DNA of 64,000 nucleotides from Taklimakanibacter deserti (GTDB lineage Bacteria > Pseudomonadota > Alphaproteobacteria > Rhizobiales > Aestuariivirgaceae). The notes beneath the pieces were generated by a model, which ran no database searches, had not been told where the DNA came from, and saw only the letters and a list, made by a program, of their open reading frames with translations. The translations under genes were made by a program, and so were the position numbers. Each line of letters starts with the position of its first letter. Positions within the stretch are counted from its first letter, which is position 1. The stretch spans positions 372,001-436,000 of the forward strand of contig QORU01000002.1 in assembly GCA_003574785.1 (NCBI GenBank), given 5' to 3'. Of the stretch, positions 55,367 through 64,000 are shown piece by piece.

Positions 55367-56176
55367 ATGACGATGACCCAGCCTGCCCAATTCGACGCGT
55401 GGAGTGCGGGCCAGAACTACGAACACTATATGGGGCGCTGGAGCCGCCAGATGGCGAGCGAGTTCCTGCGCTGGCTCTCGCCCCCGCGCCGCGCCGACTG
55501 GCTCGAGATCGGCTGCGGTACAGGGGCCTTGACCGCCACGCTCCTCTCCGACTGCAATCCCAAATCCATTCTCGCCATCGAGCCCTCCAAGGATTTCATC
55601 GCTTATGCGCGCTCGATGGTGACCGACAAACGCGTCACCTTCGAGATGGCCGATGCCGGCAAGCTGCCGGCGCCGGATGCCGTCATGGACGTCGTCACGT
55701 CCGCTCTCGTCCTGAACTTCATCCCCGACAAGCTCGCCGCTCTCGCCGAGATGAAACGGGTGCTGAAGCCCCAGGGCCTCCTCTCCTTCTATGTCTGGGA
55801 CTATCCCGGCGGCGGCATGGGCTTCATCGATGAATTCTGGAAGGCGGCAGGCGCCATCGATGAAAAGGCGAAGGGGCTCGACGAGGCCAAGCGCTTTCCC
55901 TTCTGCACGCGCGAGGGATTGGCCAACCTGTGCCGGGAGGCCGGATTGCCGTCGCCTGCCATCGAGCCGCTCGAGATCGAGACGGTGTTTGCGGACTTCG
56001 AATCGTTCTGGCGGCCCTTCACGCTCGGTGCCGGCCCTGCCCCCGGCTATTGCCTGTCGCTTCCCGAAGACCGGCGCGCCTGGCTGAAAGCGCGGCTTGC
56101 CGAAAACCTCGGCAGGGAAGTCCCCATCCGCCTCATGGGCCGGGCCTGGGCGGTCAAGGCTTTGGCTCAGCCGTGA
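55367..56176 (+). CDS. SAM-dependent class I methyltransferase
   Basis: Soluble methyltransferase of 269 residues. Motif I is WLEIGCGTGALT, the acidic end of strand two is AIEPSKDF, and motif IV lies near VVTSALVLNFIPD; it resembles the UbiE/Methyltransf_11 group. AAAGGA six bases before the ATG supports the start. Its last 23 bases overlap the 3' end of the convergent dehydratase gene. Substrate unknown. Confidence 0.88.
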   Translation: MTMTQPAQFDAWSAGQNYEHYMGRWSRQMASEFLRWLSPPRRADWLEIGCGTGALTATLLSDCNPKSILAIEPSKDFIAYARSMVTDKRVTFEMADAGKLPAPDAVMDVVTSALVLNFIPDKLAALAEMKRVLKPQGLLSFYVWDYPGGGMGFIDEFWKAAGAIDEKAKGLDEAKRFPFCTREGLANLCREAGLPSPAIEPLEIETVFADFESFWRPFTLGAGPAPGYCLSLPEDRRAWLKARLAENLGREVPIRLMGRAWAVKALAQP

Positions 56177-57866
56177 GGAAGTCGAAATCGCAGCCCTCAT
56201 CGGCCTGCAGGATCTGCTCGTCATAGAGCTTCGCATAGCCGCGGCGCGCCGGTGCATCGCGCGCCGGCCTTTCGGCCTCGCGGCGGTCGAGCTCGCCCGC
56301 GTCAACAAGAAGCTCGATCGTCCTCTCCCGTACGCTCAGCCTGATGCGATCGCCATTGCGCACCAGCGCCAGTGGCCCGCCGGAGGAAGCGTCTGGAGTC
56401 ACATGCAGGACGATCGTGCCATAGGCCGTGCCGCTCATGCGCGCATCGGAGATGCGCACCATGTCCATGACGCCGGCCCGCGCGAGCTTCGCCGGTATCG
56501 GCAAGTAGCCGGCTTCCGGCATGGCCGCTTCGCTCGCCGGTCCCGCATGTTTCAAGACGAGGAAATCCTCCGCCGTCACATCGAGAGCGGGATCGTCGAC
56601 GCGAGCGGCGAGATCCGTCAGGCTTTCGAAGACGACCGCTCTCCCCTCACGCTCGAACAGCGTCGGGTCGGCGGCCGACCGTTTCAAGATCGCGCCACGC
56701 GGCGCCAGATTACCGAACAGCGCGACGAGGCCGCCATTCTCGCGCACCGGATCGGCACAGCTTCTGACATAGCTGCGATCCACCCACTCAGGCGCCGCGG
56801 CCACGCGATCGCCGATCGTCTCTCCCGTCACCGTCAGACAATCGAGATGAAGCAAGGAACGAAGCTCGCGCAGCACCGCCGGTATGCCGCCTGCCGCATG
56901 CAGGTCCTCCATATAGCCGGCACCGGTGGGCTTGAGATCGATCAGCACCGGCGTCGTGTCGCTGAGCGCATTGAGTTTCCTGAGGTCGACCTTGACGCCG
57001 AGACGGCCGGCAATGGCCGCGAGGTGAATGATCGCGTTGGTGGAGCCGCCCAGGGCCAGGAGAAGCCGCAAGGCGTTCTCGAAGGCCTTCTCGGTCAGGA
57101 TCCGGCTCGGCCGCAAATGCTCGGCGCCGATCAGCGAAACGGCGATCCGGCCGGTGTCCTCGGCCATTCTGAGACGATCGGCGTCGACGGCCGGGATGGT
57201 GGCGGCGCCCGACGGCATCAGGCCCAGCCCCTCGGCGAGCGCTGCCATGGTGCTGGCTGTCCCCATGACGGCGCAGGTTCCAGCGGTCGAGGCGAGACGC
57301 CGCTCGACCATGTCGATCTCCTGCCGGTCGACGTCGCCGGCGCGGTACTTCGCCCAGAAACGACGACAATCGGTACAGGCTCCCAGGCGTTCGCCGCGGT
57401 GGCGCCCGGTCGACATCGGCCCCGCAACCAGCTGGATCGCCGGCACATCCGCCGATGCCGCCCCCATGAGCTGGGCCGGCACCGTCTTGTCGCAGCCGCC
57501 GAGCAGCACCACCGCATCCATCGGCTGGGCGCGGATCATCTCCTCGACGTCGATCGACATGAGATTGCGGAATTTGAGGCTGGTCGGATTGAGGAATACT
57601 TCGCCCAACGAGATCGTCGGGAACTCGACCGGCAGCGCGCCCGCGGCCAGGACGCCACGCTTCACCGCCTCGATCATCTCCGGAAAATGCCGATGGCAAT
57701 TGTTGAAGCCGCTCGCCGAATGAGCGATCCCGACGATCGGGCGATCGAGCATCTCACGGCTATAGCCCATCGAGCTCGCAAACGACCGCCTGAGATACAG
57801 GCTGAAATCGCGGTCGCCGTAATTGGTGAGGCCGCGCCTCAGTCCCTTGGCGCTATCGCCCGTCAT
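56154..57866 (-). CDS. IlvD/Edd-family dehydratase (sugar-acid dehydratase type)
   Basis: Iron-sulfur dehydratase of 570 residues. Cluster-binding cysteines are in GGCDKTVPAQ, GACTDCRRFW and TAGTCAVMGTASTM; LALGGSTNAIIH is also present. The sequence looks more like pentonate/sugar-acid dehydratases than like biosynthetic IlvD. It would turn an aldonic acid into a 2-keto-3-deoxy acid. It lies 12 bases after the ALDH gene in the iclR operon. Confidence 0.88.
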   Translation of the reverse strand: MTGDSAKGLRRGLTNYGDRDFSLYLRRSFASSMGYSREMLDRPIVGIAHSASGFNNCHRHFPEMIEAVKRGVLAAGALPVEFPTISLGEVFLNPTSLKFRNLMSIDVEEMIRAQPMDAVVLLGGCDKTVPAQLMGAASADVPAIQLVAGPMSTGRHRGERLGACTDCRRFWAKYRAGDVDRQEIDMVERRLASTAGTCAVMGTASTMAALAEGLGLMPSGAATIPAVDADRLRMAEDTGRIAVSLIGAEHLRPSRILTEKAFENALRLLLALGGSTNAIIHLAAIAGRLGVKVDLRKLNALSDTTPVLIDLKPTGAGYMEDLHAAGGIPAVLRELRSLLHLDCLTVTGETIGDRVAAAPEWVDRSYVRSCADPVRENGGLVALFGNLAPRGAILKRSAADPTLFEREGRAVVFESLTDLAARVDDPALDVTAEDFLVLKHAGPASEAAMPEAGYLPIPAKLARAGVMDMVRISDARMSGTAYGTIVLHVTPDASSGGPLALVRNGDRIRLSVRERTIELLVDAGELDRREAERPARDAPARRGYAKLYDEQILQADEGCDFDFLTAEPKP

Positions 57867-57878
57867 GGTTTTTCAGCC

Positions 57879-59318
57879 TCATGTGTGCCTCATCTTCACA
57901 TACCTGGCTTCGAGATAATCGAGAATACCGAGCTGCCCGCCTTCGCGGCCGAAGCCGCTCTCCTTCACGCCGCCGAAGGGTATCTCGGCGGAGGCCAGCA
58001 TCATGTCGTTCACCCCGACCATGCCGACATCGAGCGCATCGGCCGCTCTATTGGCCGTCGAAAGCGAGCTCGAGAACACATAGCCCGCGAGCCCGAAGGG
58101 TGTCGCATTGGCGCGTCCAATAGCTTCATCGAAGCTCTCGAAGCTCGCGATCGGCGCGATCGGACCGAAGGGCTCTTCGCGCATCACCCTCGTCGCCTCG
58201 GGCACCATGTCGAGCACGGTCGGCTGATAGAAAAAGCCGCGATTGAATTCGGAAGGCCGCGCTCCGCCGGCCAGGACCTTGGCGCCATGGCTCACGGCGT
58301 CGGCAACCAGGCTTTCGACGCGCTCGCGTCCACGTGCATTGATCATCGGACCGCAGGTGGTTTGAGGATCTAGGCCTGAGCCGAGCCGCAGCGCCTTGGC
58401 GCTCTCGGCCATCGCGGCCGCGAAGGGCGCGTGGATCGAGGCATGGACATAGAAGCGGCTCGGCGAAATGCAGACCTGCCCGCTATTGCGGAACTTGGCC
58501 GCGGCACAGGCCTTTGCCGCGGCAACGGGGTCGGCGTCGGCGAAGACCAAGACCGGAGCATGTCCGCCCAATTCGAGGCTCAGCCGCTTCAGTCCGTCGG
58601 CACAGAGCTTCATGATCAGCTTGCCGACCGGCACCGAGCCGGTCAGGGACACTTTCCGGATCACCGGTGAGGCGATGAGATGGCGCGATATCTCGGCCGG
58701 CTCGCCCGTCACGACATTGAGCACGCCATCGGGCAGGCCCGCCTTCCTGGCGGCGTCGGCGAAGACGAAGGCGCTCGACGGCGTCTCTTCAGACGGCTTG
58801 AGGACGACCGTGCAGCCCGCCGCCAAAGCCGCGGCAATCTTGCGCGCAGGCAGGAGGGCGGGGAAGTTCCAGGCGGTGAAGGCCGCGACCGGTCCCACCG
58901 GCCGGTACTGGACGGTGAGCTTGGTCCCGCCGTCGCGGCCGGCGAGCGTATGCCCGAAGATGCGCCGCGCCTCGTCGGCATACCAGTCGAACTGGTCGAT
59001 GGCGGCCAGGAACTCACCCTTCGCCTCGGCCAGCGGCTTGCCGCATTCGCGCACCATCATCGCGGCAGCGGCTTCGACGCGCTGGCGCAGATCATCGCTG
59101 ATCCGCCGCAAAAGCTTCGAGCGCTCCCAACCGGGTGTCGCGGCCCAGCTGCTTGCCGCGTCGGCCGCGGCGCGCAAAGCCTCGTCCAGATCCTGCGGTC
59201 CGGCATGCGGAACGACGCCGATCCGCTCCTCCGTTGCCGGATCGATCACCGCTATGACGCGCTTGTCCCGCGCCTCGCGCCATTGTCCATCGATGAAGAG
59301 ACCATAATTTTCGTACAT
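57879..59318 (-). CDS. NAD(P)-dependent aldehyde dehydrogenase
   Basis: ALDH of 479 residues (ATG at 59318, MYENYGLFIDGQW). Cofactor and active-site motifs: TAWNFPALLPARKIAAAL, the general base Glu in LELGGHAPV, and catalytic Cys in NSGQVCISPSRFY. It resembles succinate-semialdehyde and alpha-ketoglutarate-semialdehyde dehydrogenases. In this operon it would oxidise an aldehyde product of sugar-acid breakdown. Confidence 0.92.
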   Translation of the reverse strand: MYENYGLFIDGQWREARDKRVIAVIDPATEERIGVVPHAGPQDLDEALRAAADAASSWAATPGWERSKLLRRISDDLRQRVEAAAAMMVRECGKPLAEAKGEFLAAIDQFDWYADEARRIFGHTLAGRDGGTKLTVQYRPVGPVAAFTAWNFPALLPARKIAAALAAGCTVVLKPSEETPSSAFVFADAARKAGLPDGVLNVVTGEPAEISRHLIASPVIRKVSLTGSVPVGKLIMKLCADGLKRLSLELGGHAPVLVFADADPVAAAKACAAAKFRNSGQVCISPSRFYVHASIHAPFAAAMAESAKALRLGSGLDPQTTCGPMINARGRERVESLVADAVSHGAKVLAGGARPSEFNRGFFYQPTVLDMVPEATRVMREEPFGPIAPIASFESFDEAIGRANATPFGLAGYVFSSSLSTANRAADALDVGMVGVNDMMLASAEIPFGGVKESGFGREGGQLGILDYLEARYVKMRHT

Positions 59319-59353
59319 CGCACCAAATCCAGCAGTAAAACGGGACAATCCGG

Positions 59354-61237
59354 TCAGATCACCTGATCCGCATAGAGCTTCTCGACGTCAGGCACCCAAG
59401 GTCCGACGTTCCATCGTCCATAGCTGCCCATGCCGCCAATGACGGCCTCGCCCCAATAGACCGGCACATGGACCACTGACAGGCCGTCATGCGCATAAGC
59501 CGCTCTCAGGGCCTCGCGCAGTTCATCGGCCGTCCGTCCGCCATGGAAGCCCTTCACGCCGGCGACGGCGTTGGCCATGGCGACGAAATCCACAGCCACA
59601 TCATCATTGGTGCCGAAGTCGTTGCCGAACTGCGCGCTTTGCAGCGAGGAGATCGCCCCCATGCGGCGATTGTCGAACACCACCACCATGGCACTGAGCT
59701 TGTGGACGGCGGCGTCGATGAGGATCTGCGGGTTCATGATAAATGAGCCGTCACCGGAAAAGGCGATCATGTAGCGCGGCTTGTCGGCCGCGGCCGCGGC
59801 GAGGAGCGAGCTTGCGGCGAAGCCCATGTAGGACGCACCCGATTCCGTCACCGTCTCGAAGGGCGTGTCGTCCTCGACGACCTGGAAACCGGTAGCCTGC
59901 ACGTCCCCGGCATCGAAGACCTTGAGCGCGCCGACCTCGCGTGCAAAACGGGCGACGGCGGCGACGGCGGCGGGCTGCGCCAGTATTTCGGCATCCCACG
60001 CGGCATCGAAGACAGCGGCGGCGGAAGTCCGCTCAGCGCGCAGGGCCAGCCATTTCGATTTCTGTGCGGCGCATTCCTTAAGCCATGCCGCAGAGGCGTG
60101 GGCCGTCGCATCGGAGCGGGCGGCATTGCCGAGCGTATCGAGCAGGCGGGCGACGACCGCATCGATGTCGCCGGTCAAGGCGGTGGTGCGGTTGTAATGC
60201 GTCGCATCGGCGATCTCGCCATTGAGATTGATCACATGGCGCACCTTCGGATAACCGGTGCCGGAACAATCCGACTGGCAGACCGCGCGTGAGCCGATCA
60301 CGATCAAGAGCTCGGCTTCCGCCATGGCGAAATTGCCGGAGATCGAGCCCTTGCTCCCGCCGACATGCATGTTGAGCGGATGCGCATCCGCCAGCACGCC
60401 GGTGGAGTTAGGCGACAGGATGACCGCAGCGCCGATCCGCTCGGCGAGACGACGAACAGATTCGGCGGCCGTGCGAGCGCCGCCGCCGGCTTTGATCGCT
60501 ATGCGGGCCGAGGACAGAATGAGATCGGCCGCCTTCCCGAAGACCGCATCATCGGCCGGCGCCGTCCGCGGAACCGACAGCCGGTCGGGAAGGCTTTCGA
60601 GATTGAGCTCGGCGATGAATTTGGGCTGCGTGTTGATCGGCAGGCACAGATAGAAGGGACCAGCAAAATAAGGACGGTGGACGGTCTGCGTACCGCGGCG
60701 CAGCGCGTCGCGCAAAGCCTCCGGCGTATGGAGCACGAAGGAACGGCCGAGAATGTCGGTGAGCCGGCCGAACTCGCCTTGGCGCGCACTTACGACCTGC
60801 TGCATGTTGTAGCCTTCGCCATGCGTGGTTTCATCGCCATAGAGGTGATAGACGCCGACACCGTTGGAGGCCGCGGCGAGGGAGCCGGCATAGGCTTGCA
60901 GCGCGCCAGGCCCGATCGAGCACAGGACCGCGGGCGTCTCGCCATAGATCCAGGCCAGCGCAGTCGCGGCATGGGCCATGGCGATCTCATTGCGGCAATG
61001 GAGGAAACGCAAGGCCCCCTCTTCGCTGTAGATCCTGAGGATCTCGCCGATGTCGGTATTGCCGTGCCCTAGCACGGCGAAGAACTTTCGGACCCCTTGC
61101 TTCAGCAGGCCGAGCACGACTCCTTCCGAAAGCGACACGTCGATGCGCGGCGCGAGCGCGCCCGATGACAGCGCTGGTGAAATCCCTCCGGCAGACGCAA
61201 TAGCTCGTGCTCGTGCGCGTATTGCACGCTCACTCAT
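59354..61237 (-). CDS. Thiamine-diphosphate-dependent enzyme (IolD/acetolactate-synthase-like)
   Basis: TPP enzyme of 627 residues. The start at 61237 has GGAGG six bases upstream; the open frame extends further but without support. The catalytic Glu is in LHCRNEIAMAHAATA, and the TPP motif is SGDGSFIMN ... VVVFDN. The GHGN near the N-terminus and the general length recall IolD (inositol catabolism), yet no other iol gene is near and the C-terminus is distinct (GGMGSYGRWNVGPW). Reaction unknown; decarboxylation or C-C hydrolysis of a keto acid is likely. Confidence 0.83.
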   Translation of the reverse strand: MSERAIRARARAIASAGGISPALSSGALAPRIDVSLSEGVVLGLLKQGVRKFFAVLGHGNTDIGEILRIYSEEGALRFLHCRNEIAMAHAATALAWIYGETPAVLCSIGPGALQAYAGSLAAASNGVGVYHLYGDETTHGEGYNMQQVVSARQGEFGRLTDILGRSFVLHTPEALRDALRRGTQTVHRPYFAGPFYLCLPINTQPKFIAELNLESLPDRLSVPRTAPADDAVFGKAADLILSSARIAIKAGGGARTAAESVRRLAERIGAAVILSPNSTGVLADAHPLNMHVGGSKGSISGNFAMAEAELLIVIGSRAVCQSDCSGTGYPKVRHVINLNGEIADATHYNRTTALTGDIDAVVARLLDTLGNAARSDATAHASAAWLKECAAQKSKWLALRAERTSAAAVFDAAWDAEILAQPAAVAAVARFAREVGALKVFDAGDVQATGFQVVEDDTPFETVTESGASYMGFAASSLLAAAAADKPRYMIAFSGDGSFIMNPQILIDAAVHKLSAMVVVFDNRRMGAISSLQSAQFGNDFGTNDDVAVDFVAMANAVAGVKGFHGGRTADELREALRAAYAHDGLSVVHVPVYWGEAVIGGMGSYGRWNVGPWVPDVEKLYADQVI

Positions 61238-61268
61238 CAATACCTCCAATACTGGCGTGTCGGACCGC

Positions 61269-62069
61269 TCAGGCCGTGGCCAGGCTTTCCGTTTGTTGTT
61301 CCGCCGGCGGCAGCGACCCGTCCCAGCCGAGCCGCATCGAAAGCTCTTTGGCGATGTCGCGCAGGAACGGCTCCCATTCGGACAGGCGCGCATCGGTCAT
61401 GCGCGGGCTCGGGCCGGAAATGCCGATCGCGCCGCAGACCGTGTGGTCATAGCGGAATACCGGCGCTGCCATGCAGCGCACGCCAATGCTGTATTCCTCG
61501 TCGTCGAAGGCCATGGCCTGCGCCCGCACATTGTTCAAATGACCGGCGAGCACCTCGGCGCTGGCCATCGTCCGGCGCGTGAACAGCTCGAATGTCATGC
61601 CGCCGATCAGTTCCGCCTTGATGCTCTCGGGCTGGAAAGCCAGCAGAATCTTGCCGAGAGCGGTGCAGTGCAAGGGGGCGAGCGTGCCGATCGGCGCATC
61701 GACGCCGACGCCTTTCTCGGGCGCGGCCTGATCGATATAGAAGGCCCGGCGGTCGGCGAGGATCGCGAGATGCGCGCATTCACCAGTCTTTTCCGCGAGC
61801 CGCTCGAGCAACGGACGCGCGGCGCCGCGCAGATCCATGCGCCGCAGGGCCTTGTAGCCCAGCACGCCCACGGCGAGGCCCAGCGAATAGCGCTGGGTGA
61901 CCGGATCCTGCTCGACATAGCCCGACTGCTCGAGCGTGCGCAGCATGCGCGACACTGAGCTCTTGTCGATCTCCACCATGCGCGCGAGTTCGGAGACGCC
62001 ATAGACACCGTTGCCCTCGCCGAGCGCATCGAGAAGACGAATCGCCTTGGTAACGGAACGGATTTCCAA
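61269..62069 (-). CDS. IclR-family transcriptional regulator
   Basis: Regulator of 266 residues: N-terminal winged helix (SVTKAIRLLDALGEGNGVYGVSELARMVEIDKSSVSRMLRTLE) and C-terminal ligand-binding domain. The start is taken as TTG at 62069 because a good promoter (62102-62129) would put the transcript start near 62095, downstream of the ATG at 62147. It heads the catabolic operon and is divergent from the second sugar ABC operon. A 17-bp palindrome between them is the likely operator. Confidence 0.9.
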   Translation of the reverse strand: MEIRSVTKAIRLLDALGEGNGVYGVSELARMVEIDKSSVSRMLRTLEQSGYVEQDPVTQRYSLGLAVGVLGYKALRRMDLRGAARPLLERLAEKTGECAHLAILADRRAFYIDQAAPEKGVGVDAPIGTLAPLHCTALGKILLAFQPESIKAELIGGMTFELFTRRTMASAEVLAGHLNNVRAQAMAFDDEEYSIGVRCMAAPVFRYDHTVCGAIGISGPSPRMTDARLSEWEPFLRDIAKELSMRLGWDGSLPPAEQQTESLATA

Positions 62070-62101
62070 ATGCGTGATTCCTAAACGGGATCGATGGCAA
62101 C

Positions 62102-62129
62102 ATCTTACATATTGATGCAGAATGGTCAA
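62102..62129 (-). promoter_or_regulatory. Promoter of the iclR-TPP-ALDH-dehydratase operon
   Basis: On the minus strand TTGACC (62124-62129), a 16-base spacer, TAAGAT (62102-62107). It is the basis for choosing the TTG start of iclR. Confidence 0.6.
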
Positions 62130-62243
62130 CACCGTTGCATAAATCATCTCGGCAAATAGCCATTCACCTAATGGATTGTCCTTCTATAAACGAGCTCACC
62201 TGCGGGCTATGGCGCAAACCGTGGAAATCCGAGATTTTGTCTC

Positions 62244-62288
62244 ACATTGATCATCAATGTTGACTAATACGAACCGAAGAGCTTAAAA
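62244..62288 (+). promoter_or_regulatory. 17-bp palindromic operator and promoter of the second sugar ABC operon
   Basis: ACATTGAT-C-ATCAATGT (62244-62260) is a perfect palindrome. Its last base begins the -35 TTGACT (62260-62265), followed by 17 bases and TTAAAA (62283-62288). It fits an IclR operator controlling the divergent genes. Confidence 0.6.
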
Positions 62289-62389
62289 ACTGATGGCCGG
62301 AACGGCTATGGCGTTGCTAAACCAATAACCCATGCGGCGATCCGGTGTTCAGGGAAGCGGCATTCCGCTTCATTTTGGGAGGATTGGAC

Positions 62390-63454
62390 ATGAAATTCGC
62401 GCCTAATCGCCGTGCCGTCATTCGTTCGGCCGGCTTAGCGGTGGCCCTCGCCACAGGTCTCTTTTCCGCAACATCGTTGACATATGCAGATTCGGTGAAG
62501 ATCGGCGTATCGATCCCCACTCTCGACAACCCCTTCTGGGTCAATGCCGTGAAATTCGCCGAGCATGCCGGCAAGGAACTCGGCGTGGAGCTGACCGTCG
62601 TCGGCGCCGACAACCGCGAGGACAAGCAACTCGCCGACGTCCAGTCGATGCTGTCGGCCGGCGTCAACGCGCTCGTGGTCACGCCGCAATCGACCGCCAG
62701 CGCCCCGGGCCTCATCAAGCTCGCCAACCGGGCCAACCTGCCCATCGTGATCGTCGATCGCTATCCGGGCTTCGACCCCAAGAATGCCGATGCCCCCTAT
62801 GTCGCCTTCATCGGCCCCAATGACGTGACTGCCGGACGCGACATTGCCCAGTTCCTCGCCTCGCAAGGTGCCAAGAAAATGGTCGGCGTCGGCGGCCTGC
62901 CCGGCTCGTCGGTGGCCGAAGGCCGCGAGAAGGGCCTGCGCGAAGGCGTCGCCGCCGCGAGCGGCGTCGAGCTCGTCCAATATGTCAGCGGCGGCGGGGA
63001 ATCCGAGGACAATGGCTATCAGACCATGCAGAACCTGCTCTCCGCCCATCCCGCGGGAAGCATCGATTCGGTATGGTGCTACAATGACGCGCTGTGCCTC
63101 GGTGCGTTCCGCGCCATCAAGCAGGCGGGCCGCTCCGATGAAATCAAGCTCGGCGGCATGGATCTCGTACCGCAAGTCCTGGAGCTCATCGAGCAGAAGA
63201 CCAACATGGTGTTCTCGACCGGCGGTCACTGGCTGCAGCTCGGCTTCGGCGTGATGATCGCCTACGACAAGGTGAAGGGCCATGATCCGATCAACGATGT
63301 CGTTCGCCTCGATCTGCTCGGGGTCAACAGCGCGAACTTCGCCGCCTTCAAGCAGCAGTTCATCGACAATGCACCGCCCTACGACGTCAAGGAGTATACC
63401 TTGACCAACAACCCGGCGACCAAGAGCCAGACCTTCCCGCTGGCGACGAAATAA
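62390..63454 (+). CDS. Ribose-type ABC transporter substrate-binding protein
   Basis: Periplasmic binding protein of 354 residues. The ATG at 62390 has GGGAGGA upstream. The signal region has NRRAVIRSAGLAVALATGLFSA and may use Sec or Tat. Domain features: IGVSIPTLDNPFWVN, TVVGADNREDKQLADVQSML, and VVTPQSTASAPGLIKLANRANLPIVIVDR in part. Probably imports the sugar or polyol degraded by the divergent operon. Confidence 0.92.
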   Translation: MKFAPNRRAVIRSAGLAVALATGLFSATSLTYADSVKIGVSIPTLDNPFWVNAVKFAEHAGKELGVELTVVGADNREDKQLADVQSMLSAGVNALVVTPQSTASAPGLIKLANRANLPIVIVDRYPGFDPKNADAPYVAFIGPNDVTAGRDIAQFLASQGAKKMVGVGGLPGSSVAEGREKGLREGVAAASGVELVQYVSGGGESEDNGYQTMQNLLSAHPAGSIDSVWCYNDALCLGAFRAIKQAGRSDEIKLGGMDLVPQVLELIEQKTNMVFSTGGHWLQLGFGVMIAYDKVKGHDPINDVVRLDLLGVNSANFAAFKQQFIDNAPPYDVKEYTLTNNPATKSQTFPLATK

Positions 63455-63528
63455 GTCATCGTAACGACGGGCGATCGCCGGCGGCGGTCGCCCACGGCGA
63501 TTGCCCGCATCACTCAGGCAGAGGCCCA

Positions 63529-64000
63529 ATGGCATCATTCAGATTGGGCGAGTTCCTTTCTCGCTATGTCGCCTATCTCGCACTCGTCGCCGTCGTGGCG
63601 GTTTTCGGCATGTTGTCGCCCGACCGCTTCCTCACCTTCGGCAATCTCGGCGTGATCTTGCAGAACTCCGCGGTCCTGGCGATCGTCGCCACCGGCGTCA
63701 CCTTCATCATTATCGGCGGCAGCATCGATCTGAGCGTCGGCTCGGTCATGGCGCTGGCCGGCGCCGTGGCCGCCAGTTTCGCCGGCGACTGGGGCGCCTT
63801 CGCCATCGTGCTCGCCCCGCTCGTCGGCCTGGCGCTCGGCGCCATCAATGGCGCGATCTTCGTCCTTGCCCGCATTCCCTCCTTCGTCGTGAGCCTCGGC
63901 ATGCTGTCGATTGCCAGGGGCGCCACGATCATCTTCACAGGCGGCAGCCCCGTCTCCATCCCGCTCACCAGCAGCTTCGAGATCTTCGGCATCCCGCCGA
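63529..64000 (+). CDS. Sugar ABC transporter permease, partial (runs off the window)
   Basis: The first 157 codons of an RbsC-like permease starting MASFRLGEFLSRYVAYLALV. It has the marker IIGGSIDLSVGSVMALAG and several membrane segments. It continues beyond base 64000. It lies 74 bases after the binding-protein gene; the ATPase gene is presumably downstream. Confidence 0.92.
   Translation, partial: MASFRLGEFLSRYVAYLALVAVVAVFGMLSPDRFLTFGNLGVILQNSAVLAIVATGVTFIIIGGSIDLSVGSVMALAGAVAASFAGDWGAFAIVLAPLVGLALGAINGAIFVLARIPSFVVSLGMLSIARGATIIFTGGSPVSIPLTSSFEIFGIPP

Noticed and set aside
56097..58373. 758-codon plus-strand frame opposite the IlvD/Edd dehydratase
   Set aside because: The dehydratase has all its cluster cysteines; the plus frame has no recognisable domain.

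Overview
The window is high-GC, densely coded chromosomal DNA from an alphaproteobacterium, most likely of the order Hyphomicrobiales (Rhizobiales). Three things point there: the order rpsF-rpsR-rplI ... dnaB-alr-mlaE-mlaF ... radA-cvpA-purF-SDR, the block yfgM-like-bamB-der, and intergenic repeats of the type common in rhizobial genomes. No rRNA, tRNA, CRISPR array, intact insertion sequence or prophage gene was seen. The genus cannot be set from the sequence alone.

Layout. 1-2.2 kb: a GNAT acetyltransferase, then rpsF-rpsR-rplI ending in a strong terminator. 2.4-3.6 kb: cyclopropane fatty acid synthase. 3.7-21.7 kb: an accessory block lying between rplI and dnaB. It holds three large exported caspase-like (C14) proteases whose C-terminal halves are arrays of 47-residue TPR-like repeats. 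Between the first and second lie a TetR regulator with a perfect 22-bp palindrome and a seven-gene operon: a PotD/PotB/PotC-like ABC importer without its ATPase, plus four catabolic enzymes. 21.9-26.4 kb: dnaB, alr, mlaE and mlaF. 26.5-34.4 kb: an L,D-transpeptidase, a tiny minus-strand gene, a YtcJ-like amidohydrolase, a membrane-anchored MsrA, an HPP-CBS protein, an orphan nuoD, and an envelope protein with 84-bp internal repeats. 34.5-39.6 kb: radA, cvpA, purF, an SDR and dps. 40.0-43.6 kb: a ribose-type ABC importer. 43.6-50.9 kb (minus strand): a DUF308 membrane protein, HAD-der-bamB-yfgM-like, a degenerate multicopper-oxidase protein, and panB. 51.1-56.2 kb: msrB-msrA, two nnrU genes, an M20-type protein flanked by two small cysteine-rich secreted paralogues, and a methyltransferase. 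56.2-64.0 kb: an iclR-TPP enzyme-ALDH-dehydratase operon, divergent from a second ribose-type ABC importer cut by the window edge.

How the parts may work together. Three promoters match the general-stress sigma factor EcfG pattern (GGAAC-N16-CGTT or GCTT). They lie before the L,D-transpeptidase, the repeat-bearing envelope protein and dps. With three Msr enzymes and cyclopropane synthase, this suggests a strong envelope and oxidative-stress theme. The most unusual content is the caspase-TPR trio. All three proteins carry signal peptides and the His/Cys dyad. They differ in repeat number (10, 9 and 12). The third has a changed His-Gly motif and a charged repetitive tail. The second and third have -10 elements placed exactly for leaderless transcripts.

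All functions are inferred from motifs read by eye; no database search was run.
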